NCBI GenBank assembly: GCA_020746875.1
Contig: JAGTJL010000032.1
Span: 223,864-287,863 of the forward strand
Direction of reading: 5' to 3'
From: Rhexocercosporidium sp. MPI-PUGE-AT-0058
Lineage: Eukaryota; Ascomycota; Leotiomycetes; Helotiales
DNA: 64,000 nt
Shown here: positions 11,743 through 23,115 of the stretch, one piece after another
How the letters are laid out: each line of letters begins with the position of its first letter
Position numbering within the stretch: the stretch's first letter is position 1
The notes under the pieces: model-generated
What the model saw: the letters and a program-made list of their open reading frames with translations, nothing else
What the model was told of the DNA's origin: nothing
The model's database searches: none
Translations under genes and position numbers: made by a program

Positions 11743-11840
11743 GAGGTAGAGGCAGAGAGGTAGAGGCAGAGAGGTAGAGGCAGAGAGGTAGAGGCAGAGA
11801 GGTAGAGGCAGAGAGGTAGAGGCAGAGAGGTAGAGGCAGA
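11743..11840 (+). repeat. 14-bp minisatellite, 7 copies
   Basis: The unit GAGGTAGAGGCAGA recurs exactly every 14 bp at 11743, 11757, 11771, 11785, 11799, 11813 and 11827. It is flanked by degenerate GGCAGA units on both sides. The strand is strongly purine-biased. Confidence 0.9.
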
Positions 11841-12480
11841 GACAGAGGCAGATAGATGCAATGCAGCCTTTCCATCTCATCTCCCGAGTCTTGCCCTGCT
11901 TGGGTCTGCTCCGAGTCGGTCTCTCGTCTCTCGTCTCTCGGCTCTCGTCTTACCTACGTCATAGAATGAAACCCAGTGGACAGGAAAGGTACTGACGGTA
12001 GGTGAATGAAATAATTGTAACTTTCCTTTTTCCCCAGCGAGGCTTCCGATGAGGTACCTGCACTACTTTAATACTGTTACGAGGACACCGTGCCGTAGTC
12101 GCAACCAACGAATCCGAGTATTCGGTTGGACGAGCAGCCGCAGGAGTTGACTGTGAGTGAGTGAGTGACTGAATGTGGATGGACATTTTGATTGCACACT
12201 GCCCACCGACGTCATTTGGCTGGGCGGCCCCGTATCGCACATCCCTGATTACTCCCCCACAACAACACACACCCACCCACCCCCATACCCACCTTATACC
12301 CACCCCATACCCATAACCAGCATCTTCCCTCCCCTTTCCTCTTTTTGAACTCCTCATTCCCATACAAACTACCAACACACTCTGTCGCCTGGTCTTCTCT
12401 TTCCTACGAGAACCCAGAGCTGTTCTGGTGCGTGCATCTGCAGCCGCAGCTGCAACTTTTGTTTTCAGACATCGTGCAAC

Positions 12481-14261
12481 ATGGCCGATTTCAATAGCCA
12501 GGAATGCTCGTGGGATTTCGATCAGTGGATTGACTATGGGGAGTACCAACACCAACACCAACACCAACACCAAAACCAAAACCAAAACCAGCACCCACCA
12601 TCCTTGCCATACGAAGAGAATCTGTGGTGCGATCCTGTCGATACTACCCCTACCTCTCTCAAGGTTACAAATACAAATACCTATGGTACTCCCGAGTCCT
12701 TCGCTTCCTTCTCCACCGGCAAGTCGTCCTCGGAAGAGCGCCAAGTAGTATCCCCAGAAGAATCACAAATGGATTCCCCGCCAAGGAAGCGACAACGTCA
12801 GACTTCCGAGGACTCTCAATCCGAGGGTACTCTGATTCGATCTCGAAAGACGAGAAAATTGAAGGCTCCTCATGAGACAGCGAAGGTCCGAGAGAAGGGT
12901 GCATGTTTTCTATGCCAGAAGAAGAGAAAAGTAGTAGGTTATTGACTGCCTCTGTTCACACTATCAATCCAGCTCACCACGAACAGTGCCAAGACGGTGA
13001 CGACCCAGAGAGTTCCTGCAAGAGATGTCTCGAACAACCGGACAAGATAACCTTCGTCTCTGGACTTCTCCGACCTCTCTGTTGGAGACCAAACATTGGC
13101 TCCACAGAAGTTTTCCGCCGAGGTCCAACTATCGACTTTGCAGCTTCTCTTCGAGGTAACAGCGAGGATGCAGGACCTGGAAAGCAGGCACTGTGGAAGC
13201 ACTTTGCTACACGTAAGAGTGGTAGTGGCTCTTCTAGAATGGTCGAGTTGTCACAGAACTGGACCTCGAATACCCTGATGATCCGACTTGACCGCTACCA
13301 GCCAATGGAGACGGACAAGCAACACTACACCTGGTTCGACAATGGCATTGAACAGCAGTACAAGACCTCTGCTTTCGGTATTGCGAACCTTGGTATAGCT
13401 ACGTCTGCAATAGAGAAATTTCTTGCGCAGAACTCGGAGGGTTACATCAAGGCGCATATGGACGTTGCGACTGAGTTGACAAGAAAGTCATTTCAGACCG
13501 CACAGCAGCACAAGGTCGGTCGAAGTACTTCTTTCGTACGAAGGGCTTCCTGCTAACACTCGATCAAGTACTTGCCCCTCGTTGAGCGCGCCCTCAAACT
13601 GTGGGTAGCTTGTCGTTTCATCGAGCAGCCATGGAGCATCACCGGAAGCGAGACACTCGGAATGTCAACACACCCAGATCCCCGCTGCCCATATCACACT
13701 CGCGTACCCGTCCCTCCTATTGTGGATCTCCAGATTGACCTCATTGTCATCAACGAGATTCTTCAGCCAGAACTGAAGAAGATCCTTAAACTTTTGAAGG
13801 AGAAGCTGGAGTCTACCGATCCCTGGACTGACTGGTTCGAGATCTACCTGGCGTACTTCATATTGCTGCACAACGTTGAGTTGACAATGGCACATGATGC
13901 GTGGTTCGTCAAGACCAATAACTTGAAGGTATGTCAGCAGGTACATTCTAAAAGTTGTATTCGTTCACTAACCACTTCCCAGAAACGATACTCGAACAAG
14001 CCTCTGGTCGACACCATCACCCAAGGCGCAACGACTCTCCTGACCTGCTTCCACTACGCCCACCAAGGCTACGCTCCCTTTACCAACCCCGATCTCGAGC
14101 GTACCCAGCAATGGCCAGAGGAGCAAAAGGCATACCTTCACGATGCCCGGCCCTTGCTCCAAGGTATCCGAGGCGACCACGTCCACGATCCAGCTAAGGA
14201 GTTGTTCTGGACTTCTCAACTTCACAGACCCGACTGGAGACCAGTCGTTCTCATGTCATAG
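12481..14261 (+). CDS. Zn2Cys6-type regulator with His/Gln/Asn tract
   Basis: Four exons (12481-12933, 12987-13514, 13569-13928, 13983-14261) give 539 residues. An N-terminal QHQH...NQNQ tract begins near residue 23, followed by Ser/Glu-rich linkers and a basic nuclear-localisation-like PPRKRQRQ. A zinc cluster is split by intron 1: Cys142-x2-Cys145-x6-Cys152-x9-Cys162-x2-Cys165, with the sixth cysteine probably at 183. The second GT (12934) is chosen as donor because it restores the x6 spacing; the first GT would leave x5. The C-terminal part lacks the classical Fungal_trans motifs but is well-formed helical protein (for example DLIVINEILQPELKKILKLLKEKLES). The donor of intron 2 (GTCGGT) is weak. 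It is probably a DNA-binding regulator in the nucleus; target genes are unknown. Confidence 0.82.
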
Positions 14262-16427
14262 TTGATTGAATGGGCTCATGACTTGCGATGGCATTTGATT
14301 GACTTGAATGTAAAATACTGGCGTTTTTATTTGCTGTATATTAGCGTTGCGGGTTGGGTCAGCGAGCGAGGATTGCATTGCGCTAAGCAGCAAATCATTG
14401 AATTGAGCCGAGGAACTTCGAAAGAAGAAAAACATGATGATCAGAAGTTTCCTACCAGTGACTGATTGGGGCCAAATCGCACCTTTCGACTAGGCAATGA
14501 CTAAACAATCGTTAGAAGGAATCATGAATCAAAATGCCATCGAACCGCGAGCTCCAAGGGACGGCGAAATCTTACATCTGATTCTCCACCAGGAACATGC
14601 CCGTAAGTCTCCCTTCTCCATACGGGTACATCATTATCCTCCTCGCAACAACCCTCGGGCTTGTTCATGCACCGGCAAGTTCCCCTTGAAAGTCAACCCC
14701 TCACCAGCTGAGCCTCCTCCCACCATCGAGCTCACCGAAATCCCAAACCACGCACCATGACGCCATACCCCTCACCTCTCCCGTTCCACAAAGCACCCAC
14801 ACGCGGGTTCTCTGTGCAATGCAGGGTTCAACAGCCGCATTTTCCCTTCAGCCTGCTAGGCTCTTCATTCCACCGAAAAGATCGACGTCGACATCACCAC
14901 GCCAAATCCCATACCGGAGCATTTCTCACCGCACATGGGCATTGCTGCCATCCCCCGTTCTCCAAATCATGCAACTTTTCATCATTTGTAGATCCATCTA
15001 CGTCAGTCTTCTCTCCTGCAGGACCGTTGTTGTGCTTTAGGAATGGGACGGCACGGCAAGGGAGCAGTGGGAGGAAAAGTGCAGGAAGAGACGAGGTTGA
15101 TTTCTGCACGTGCCTTCCTTTCTGCCTCGCATAACATACTTAATTTTACGTAGGTACATACAAGTACAAGTACTGTTCAGAAGCGAGGAAGTGAAATCGG
15201 CAACGTTTTTTTGCCTCCGGACAGACTCGACCGGAGCTCAAGCTCGTGTCTCCGTGGCAATGCGGATACCGATCTAGAGCTCGTTGTGATTCTGTCCGCT
15301 CGGGTTGGTGAGTTGGGCGTTAATAGTACCTGGGAAAGAAGGGGACGTGCTTGTATTTCTACTGAGCTGATGCCTAGAGGACTGAGCATTTGGACGCTGG
15401 GGATTTCTTGTTGCCACCAGGTTGCGGTAAGAGATACACCTCGAATTCTGAGATAGTGACGATGTTTGTAGATGAGATCATATGTTAGGGGTAGGAATTG
15501 GGAGATAAAGATATGGGTTTCTCGGTGGAAATGAAAGTTCGGGTTTGCTACCACATGTTCACTGTCCTCTCGTTTACTACTACATATACAAGATACATAA
15601 TAGCAACATGACTACTCCTACAAAGTAAGACAACTACTTCTCCGCCACGAATTAAGCCTGGTAAATCAAGTTTTCAGCTAAGCCTTACCAGAACCCCCAC
15701 AGGCACTCCACAACACGATCTCGTCGGTACAGGTGCAATATTCGACCACATCCCTTTTCGTTTGAAAGAAAACACCTTTTGCATGCCGAAAGAACTCGTT
15801 CTTCCTCTATCCCATTCTACGTGAGCAATTCCTCGTTTCTATCCAGATCCACCAAACCAATGACTGACCTTCTCAGAAACCCATCCCTGCAACCCAACAC
15901 CTGCTCCCTTGTACTTCATTTGCAGGATAGAAGCATCGTACCACGTCCCAATGCCGGTATGGTGCAGGAGCAACTTGGGACAAATGAGAACGAAGGGAAA
16001 AAAGAACGAATTATTGTTTTCGGTGTAGATATTGGGGAGTTTCTAGAGGTTGTAAGGGGTGAGAGTGTTCTTCAAAGGTTTATGAGGGAGGAAAGTGTGA
16101 TTGAGAGGATTCTGGAAGGGCCTTTGGAATCAACTGGGGGTGATAAGGCGTCCTTATGACTGTTGGAGATAGTGAGGGTCATGAACATGAGGTGGTTTAG
16201 TTGTCCGAGAAGAAATGGAGAGAAGCAAGAACTATACTTCGGGTAGGTGAACAATGGCCTAGCCCTCTTGGCGACCAAAATTGGCGGCAGGCAAACCCTA
16301 TTGGAAGAGGCACGCACTGCACTGTTCCCCCGCAGTTGAGAATACCCATCCCCATCTCCATCCCCATCGTAAACCTAATCCCTACCTTACTTGGTCTGCC
16401 TCTCTGCATCACGACCGCTATTCAAGC
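14262..16427. other. intergenic, 2.2 kb
   Basis: No gene is firmly supported. Several 80-130-codon frames exist (14497-14760, 14757-15134, 15177-15554, 15779-16159) without recognisable domains. The last begins with TTG, not ATG; its second half looks somewhat protein-like (GVDIGEFLEVV, MREESVIERILEG) and could be an exon of an unrecognised or broken gene. Base composition is normal, so RIP has not reached here. Confidence 0.4.
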
Positions 16428-17060
16428 ATGTTTTACCCATTTAAAGAGTTCCACGAAGTAGACGAAATTCTTGATGACCTTAACCACACATTTAAAGTGA
16501 GATTTCTCGTGTCTTCGACCTTTGCTTTATACTATAGTATTAAACTATAACTAATGTTTACATAGATTAGTATCAACGGCTTTGGCTCTCTCGAGAGGGC
16601 CATTTTTTGCTCTAGTCTCGACTGGCCTTATATCTATGTAGCTACGATAAATGATCTATTCGTCGATGCAAAACAGGCGGTTCGTTGTACTTCAACTTAA
16701 TAGATTATTATGTAGCGTCGGCATTTATACCCATACCGTGTATAAGCAGACATCCTCCGGGGAGTCGATTATTAAGACAAAATAGGCCGGTTCGAAATAG
16801 AAGCAGTCTCTCTAAAAGAACTCATTATCCGGGATGTAAATACATTTAAAACAATCACGTTCTACTCCGAGCAAGATCCTACGGACATTAGCTGGAAGTC
16901 ACCGAAAGTCGGTGTCTTACATGTTATTAAATGTTCCGGGAAATTCGTTACTTTTAAAAAAGTAAGTCGTTACCTACATACTAGTCGTACTTATGCTCAG
17001 GAATTAGAATTCGAAAGAGAGCATGGAATTTCAATATGAGATGAAGGCGGGGCGATGAAA
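16428..17060 (+). pseudogene. frameshifted remnant of an unidentified multi-exon gene
   Basis: An ATG frame (16428-16496) splices cleanly (GTGAGA donor, CATAG acceptor) to 16566-16700 and then meets a stop; it ends ...DLFVDAKQAVRCTST. Just downstream another frame reads VGIYTHTVYKQTSSGESIIKTK-like sequence to a TAG. One base out of frame from there, GRFEIEAVSLKELIIRDVN and a further ~40 residues continue up to a GTAAGT at about 16971. All three pieces have ordinary protein composition, so they look like one gene broken by a frameshift and point changes. I do not recognise the family. It lies exactly where normal DNA gives way to the AT-rich block, so it was probably damaged by repeat spread or RIP leakage (inference). 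Confidence 0.45.
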
Positions 17061-17099
17061 GTCCTTATCGCTTCTAGGCAACTAATATTTACTTGGTTA

Positions 17100-18515
17100 G
17101 CGAGAACGCCTAAATTAATATTCGCTCTTAATATAACTTTTTAAATTACTTTATAACGATATTAATTAAATACAAAAGAATTATATTAATTTAATTATTA
17201 TAATCTTTAGTTTTTAAATATACAATTAATTTCCTTATAGGTTACGCATAAACCTTAATATTTCGTATGCTATCCGTTAGCTGCGATATAAGCTTTAATA
17301 CTAGCTGATATACTTATACTTAAAGTATCTTACTATTAAATGGAGTTCACGGTAAGCAAAGTGTCGTAAAAGTTCAAGGAAAAAATATTTAAAGAATTAA
17401 TTTCTAGCTTTTAAAGAAGCTTAAAAGAGAAGCGTATATATAAAAGAAGTTACTTATGAGAGGAAGTAAAACGCCGGCGTAATTAGAAATATAAATAAGA
17501 TTAATTTTACTAATATTATAAAAGCCTCGGCTCTTTTATACTACTGGTCTGATTTTATATAAATAGAATAGATAAGCGTACATATAATATAATTAAACTT
17601 AATAATCCTTCGGTTTTTATAATATTCTTTGGGCTTTTTTTATTTCTGTATTTTAATTAAATATATAACTGAAGGTTATCTTTTTTACGAATTATATACG
17701 TAGCCGATGGCGTTTATATTATTATAATAAAACTGATATTTAAGACTTGTAATAACTTAGCGCGCTTAAGGCGTTCTAGTATTTTATCGAAATTAAGAAA
17801 GTACTTAAAATAAACTAGCTAATTCTTGGCCGTGCTTCCTTTCAATCGTAATCAATATATAATTTTTTTACCCTAATATTATCGAAAAAAATATCATAAT
17901 AAAAGATATAACGTCTTTTAGCATTTTATTAATTATTTTTACGAATTAAATAATAAAAATTATAGTTTTTTTATAATAATATAATATTCCGGATTAATTT
18001 AATATTAAGAACGAAGAAGGCCGTTATGTCTCGACTATTTTAATATAATACTTATTAATTATATTTTAAATATAAGTTTATTAAGCTCGCAATATAATAT
18101 CTTATAAACTCTTCTGAAAATTCGTTATTAAAGAGAAATAAATTAGCATTTTATAAAGTAATCGCGTTAAATATAATAGTCTAGTTAATGAAGCTGTATT
18201 CGCTTAGCTTTTTTTTCTTAATTAAGAATTAAACGTTATAGTATAATCTTTTAAAAAGCTCGAGAATTTTACGTTTAAGTCTGTTTTCTATTATCTTTCT
18301 GATTTCGGGAGCTAAAGCTTTAAGAGATAGAAAATATAATGCTTATTAGGTTTCGTAACTTATTATTTTAATAATTATAAATAACGAAATATCTTTATAG
18401 AATTTCTTATACTTAATTTAATTAAATATAATAATACTTTTTCGATTTAATATAATTTCGTCGAAGGAGGCTTTTTCTTTAAGTTATAATATATCTTTAA
18501 CGTTTAACGTAATAA
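17100..18515. other. AT-rich RIP-like DNA
   Basis: An abrupt change to very AT-rich sequence with rare TG/CA and abundant TAA/TAG. No intact frame. Apart from the 250-bp repeat at 17341 nothing could be identified. Confidence 0.6.
17341..17589 (+). repeat. copy 1 of ~250-bp dispersed repeat (LTR-like)
   Basis: Starts TGGAGTTCACGGTAAGC, contains an AAAACGCCGGCG block and ends near CATATAATA. The same sequence in the same orientation occurs at 35145 and 61018, differing mostly by C/T and G/A. All three copies are preceded by TTAAA. The TG start and length suggest an LTR or a short non-autonomous element; no flanking duplication pairs two copies. Confidence 0.75.
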
Positions 18516-18709
18516 TGTGGTAGGGTTGACCTCAGAAGTCCATTTGTCACGTGATTGAGCTGCCTCTTGCTGTATTTAAGATAGCCTTTAAGGTAATATC
18601 TTTTAAGGAAAATAACGATTTTTATTATTATAACTTTTCCTTCTTATTCGAATTATATTCCTTCTTTTCTTTAATAAATTATATATTTTAAGTATTTCTT
18701 ACGTTTATT
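18516..18709 (+). mobile_element. copia-type LTR fragment, split by the gypsy insertion
   Basis: Begins TGTGGTAGGGTTGACC and matches, as reverse complement, the LTR at 32526-32770, with differences that are mainly transitions. The match pauses at 18709 and resumes after 25793, where CCGGTATTTATT aligns to CCGGCACTTACT of the other copy. The gypsy element therefore landed inside this LTR. Confidence 0.75.
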
Positions 18710-18911
18710 TATAAGGTTTAAATAATAGGGAATTACTATTCGAAACGTTCAGGGTATATTAGTTATAATTTAAACTAATTTCTAGCCTTTTAAATCCTCT
18801 TTACTCCCCTCCGAAGTAAATAAATAAAAATATTAACACGTAATTTATGCTAAGCCTATAAACCTTCCGTAAAACCCCCGACCCTTTTTATATTAAATTT
18901 TACTTTTAATA
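18710..18911 (-). repeat. gypsy LTR (3' LTR of the minus-strand element)
   Basis: 202 bp, matching 25592-25793 over the full length, including TCCGAAGTAAATAAATAAA and AAACCCCCGACC. Differences are mainly transitions. Confidence 0.85.
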
Positions 18912-18950
18912 TTACCTCCTCTTTTAAAATCTTGTTTATAAAATATAAAA

Positions 18951-19170
18951 TAATATAATAATAATATAATAATAATATAATAATAATATAATAATAATAT
19001 AATAATAATATAATAATAATATAATAATAATATAATAATAATATAATAATAATATAATAATAATATAATAATAATATAATAATAATATAATAATAATATA
19101 ATAATAATATAATAATAATATAATAATAATATAATAATAATATAATAATAATATAATAATAATATAATAA
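18951..19170. repeat. 11-bp AT minisatellite, about 20 copies
   Basis: An almost perfect tandem array of AATATAATAAT (period 11, about 220 bp). It lies inside the 3' part of the gypsy element. Confidence 0.9.
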
Positions 19171-19879
19171 ACGTAAATCGAAATATATATAGACTTAAAT
19201 CAGACTCGACTCCTTAAAATAAAAGTAGTTTACTCGTAAAATAAATAAAAATATTACGGACTTAAATCGAAATGTAAACGAGTTTAAATTAGTAATAGTT
19301 CGCGTAATTAAGCGGTGTGACGAGTTCTACCGTGAGTTATTTATATTTTAGCTCTTAAATAAATTTAATTTTTAATTAATATTATTATTTTCTCCTTCGA
19401 TTTAATTTTATTATTCCTCCGTCTCTTTCTCGTTATATTATATTCTATTAAACTATATATTCGACTTACCTTCGTTATAGCTTCGATTTACTGCCGCTAC
19501 ACCCGCTACTTTGCTAATAACGTAATAAACTATATTTATACTTTTTTTTAAAGTTAATAATATTAAATATAATCGCTATTATAATTAAAAGTCTTGATAT
19601 ATCGCCGCAAGTATTTTAATATCCTTTTATTATTAATAAATATTAAAGTATTTATATTAACCTTAATAGCTTTTCGAGGAGACATACGACCTTATTTTAA
19701 AGCTACTTATAACTTAAAATGACTTCGCCGCCGGTATTGCCTCGGCCGACGAGGTTCGAGACCTAGCTATTGCCGTGGTAGCCGCGGTAGACCGATTTAC
19801 TTAGGCCGCCCGGTTTACCGGCGGTAACGCCTTATTTCTCTTTCGTCCCGCCTCCGCTACCCCCCGTCCTACCGCCGCT

Positions 19880-19890
19880 ATTATTATTAC

Positions 19891-19928
<38 letters not shown>
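19880..19928. repeat. (ATT)n microsatellite
   Basis: An ATT tract of roughly 50 bp with one interruption, next to a GC-richer patch (19715-19870) that retains many CCG/CGG triplets. Confidence 0.75.
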
Positions 19929-19931
<3 letters not shown>

Positions 19932-19992
19932 CCCTCCTTTGCCAGCTTTTTATTACGTAAAACGAGACTAACGCTCTCCTTTAGGAGTTATT

Positions 19993-20152
19993 TGTAACGA
20001 CGCAAGAGCCTTGGACGTGAAGATAGACTTAATACTTAGAATACAAAAACTACAGAGCTACTGTACAGGAGGGAGGCATATATATAAGGAGTCGGAGGGG
20101 GGTCGGACCTGTTCCGGACCCCTGACCTAGCCGAAGCATACCTGTCGTTACA
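19993..20152. mobile_element. 160-bp solo LTR with perfect TTATT target duplication
   Basis: The element starts TGTAACGAC and ends GTCGTTACA, a 9-bp perfect terminal inverted repeat with TG...CA ends. It is flanked on both sides by TTATT (19988-19992 and 20153-20157). It has near-normal GC content (GGGGTCGGACC, TTCCGGACCCC) and common CA/TG, unlike the surrounding DNA, so it entered after the host gypsy copy was mutated or escaped RIP. A short LTR left by recombination fits best; a tiny non-autonomous element is the alternative. Confidence 0.85.
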
Positions 20153-21329
20153 TTATTGCGTTATATTTTTATTAATATTAATATACCTTTATATTACCTT
20201 TATATTAACTTCGATAAGCCCTTAAGGGCGAGGTTAAAAAGGAAAAGAATAAAAATAAAAATATAAATATAAAGGAGAATCTTTAGGTCCGCCGCTTCTT
20301 CTCTTTTAGCGAGGGCAGCCTTAAGTTATAAATAACGCCTTTAGGCTTTTATTATATTATAGTTTATGCCTTTACGCTTCTTTTATTTTACTTTCGGCGC
20401 TTTTTAAGGTTTAAATAAAGACTTTTACTTTTAATTTTTTTATTTTTATAACTTCCGTTATGATTCCAATTTCTTTTCTCTTAATATATCCCTTAAGTAT
20501 TTTTATAACGCATTCTTAACGTATATAAAATAACTTATAGGCTTTTAAATATTATTTATAATAAAATAGCCTTTTTAATAAACTAAATATAAGCGACCTC
20601 GTCTTATATTTTTATAAACTTAAATAAATTTAACTTCGAACTCTTTTTACTCTTAAACTTAAATTGCCTCCGGTCTAGTTTCGACTCCCTTTTATTTTTA
20701 TTATAGTTTTAAAAATAATATATAAAAAATATTATAAATATAATAAGTCAGGGGCAGTTTAAGTTAATATATTTAATTATAATTATAAATAATCCTTTTA
20801 ATTTTAAAAGGCCTTAAAAATTTATTAATAAGCTTTCGAGAAGGCCTTAATTATTGAAAGTGCTTTATAATTAATAAAACTATATCTTCGACTTAAAACT
20901 TAACCTTTTTATATTTAATATTATAAATTTTTTAATAAGATTTAAAAGTAATTTAAAGCTTTTCCGTAAGTACTTCTCTTTTTTATTATAAAAGTCTTAC
21001 TTTTTTAATTATAATAAGTACTCTTCCTTTTTAAACGTCGTCCTTAACGTTCGAATTAAGCTTTAGATTAAACTTATATAATATTTAAAAAGGTATCGAA
21101 TTAGTAAATGTATATACCGAATTATTATATATAAATTCCGCTAAGGCTAGCTTAAAGGCCTAATTATTTAATAATAATTATAATATATTCTTAAATAAAA
21201 TTCTAAGACTTAATTTTACCGTTTAATTTACTTATTAATTTATAAATAAAATACAATATTAAGTCGGCGTTAAACTTAAAAATAAAACATTATTAAAAAC
21301 TAAAACTTATTTATAAAAATAAAGCCTTT

Positions 21330-21570
21330 ATTAATAGTAATACCCTTAAGGTATTTAAAGTCTTTATATATATATTATATAAAAAGCTCGGCTAGCTTAA
21401 GTATAATAATTGTCTTTATTACGGAAATATACTGAATTAATTTCGTAAATCGATCGACGATTACGAAAATAAAATCGTATATTTAATTTACTCTTTTACT
21501 TGGCGGTAAGTTTATAATAAAATTTATAATTATTTCTTTTTAAAGTTTTAAAAAAAATAAAAAAAACGAA
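21330..21570 (-). pseudogene. gypsy integrase core relic
   Basis: On the minus strand the frame reads INLPPSKRVN, then YDFIFVIVDRFTKLI, then KLAELFI. These follow the family's pattern of LPPS, YDaIlVVVDR(L/F)TK and aeLF in the same order and spacing. Interspersed TAA/TAG stops show it is dead. The DxxTK motif includes the first catalytic aspartate (VDRFTK). Confidence 0.8.
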
Positions 21571-23039
21571 GCTAACTCGCTATAAAGCCGGTGCTTTCTT
21601 AGTTTTCCTTTTTAATACTTTACGTAAGTACTTACATATTTTTTTAACGTTTATACGTAGTCCTTATTAAAAGTATTTCCTTAAAAACAATTTAAAGGTT
21701 TTTTAAAACCTAAAGTGTTTTATTATAATATTATTATAATTAATACTTAAAATCTTATTTTGAAGTAATTTCTTAAGTAATATATAAGTCTTATTATAAT
21801 ATTATAATAGTTTATTTTCGCATATCTTTTAGTGTCCTTCGGACTTAACTCGACGTCCTCTTAAAATTAATTCGTACGTCTTATTTATTATAAAAAGATT
21901 TACTTTTTATAAATTAAAAATTATATTTTAAATCGGTTTTAAAGGTTTATTATTTATTATTTTAATTTATAATAATATAACTATTACTCGCTATAATATA
22001 TATTATTTATAACTAGTAATATTAATAATAAATTCGTTAAAAGCCCCTCGTGCCCCCTTCGATTATTCTTCGTTACCTTATAAATCTTTTATAAATAATC
22101 CTTAATTTAATTTTAATAACTTATCGGTGCGGGATTATTTAAGCTCCGACTTTGAAAATATTATTAATAAAGGCCTTCTCTTTTATAACATCGTAGCTAA
22201 GCGTAGCTTTCGATATAACGTCGATAACTACTCTTTTTCTTTGTTTTTATCTTAATTAAATTCCGAGTCTTTAAGGTTAAGTCTTCACAAAGGCTTATTA
22301 ATAGGATTTATAACTTTAATTTAATATTTAATAATAAAATTTAATTTAATTAATTCATCGACTTACCTCGCTTGCCGTCCAATAAGCCTCCGTTTCGTTA
22401 TAAAGTATTTAAGATTATAATAATTTATTTAAACCGTAATAATATTAGAAGCGCCTTAAAGGTATTAATTCTATTACTTAAATGTATATTATTATTATTA
22501 ATTTCTTATTATAAACTGTATACTATTGCTTAATAAAAGAGAGCTTCTTTAAATAAAATGCAATAGAGTGCTATTAAGCCTTTATACCGCTGCCGAATAA
22601 TTAAGATAAAATTTTATTAATAATAAATTTTAAAGTATTTATTTTTACTTAAATCTTTAATTAAAGGTCGAAATAATAAAAGATTAAAGCTTAAGGGAAT
22701 CTCTCTCGTAAGATTAAGAACGCCGTAATAATTACGCGAGGGAATCGAAATGACTCCGTCTTCCTTCTTCTTTATATTCCTTTTAATAAATTAATAATAA
22801 ATTAAATACCTTTTATATAATTATAAATAAAACGATAATAAAAGTTAATAAACCTTAAGAATATTTATATACTTCGCTACGATTTAAGTAAAGGCCACTT
22901 TTAAATGTTCTCGACTTAGGAGGGGTTTATTTAAATACTTATTAAGCTTATTATAAACCTTAAAAACTCCACAGTATTAATATTAAATGCGTATTTCTTA
23001 AGGTTAGCGTAGAGTTTATGAGTACGAAGCCTTTCGAGG

Positions 23040-23115
23040 ACCTCCCGAATAGCTTCCGTATAGTCTTTAATACTTTTAAAAAAAATAAGAATATTATTTA
23101 AGTAAATTATATAAA
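23040..23115 (-). pseudogene. gypsy reverse transcriptase active-site relic
   Basis: On the minus strand the frame reads VIYIIYLNNILIFFKS. The family motif is YLDDILIFS; the two catalytic aspartates (GAT) have become asparagines (AAT), and Ser has become Phe, each explained by one C-to-T or G-to-A change. Confidence 0.8.

Larger units (their letters stand above)
11019..12480. other. intergenic, 1.5 kb with simple repeats
   Basis: No supported gene. It holds a CTG/CAG tract, a 14-bp minisatellite, a repeated TCTCGTCTCTCG motif near 11923-11950, and a pyrimidine-rich run with ACCCACCC and CATACCC motifs (about 12245-12320) just upstream of the regulator at 12481. Minus-strand frames across the repeats are low-complexity artefacts. 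Confidence 0.5.

Noticed and set aside
11483..11880. Minus-strand frames rich in LSASTSLPLP
   Set aside because: They are translations of the 14-bp minisatellite in three frames; no domain or splice support.
11959..12744. 261-codon minus-strand frame opposite the second regulator
   Set aside because: Antisense to exon 1 and its His/Gln tract; low-complexity Val/Leu run arises from the CAC-CAA repeat.
15779..16159. 126-codon frame with a protein-like second half
   Set aside because: The first codon is TTG, no domain is recognised and no clear exon structure was found; mentioned only in the intergenic entry.
18951..19170. Regular short array that might suggest a CRISPR-like structure
   Set aside because: A contiguous 11-bp tandem repeat with no spacers, in a fungal nuclear genome.
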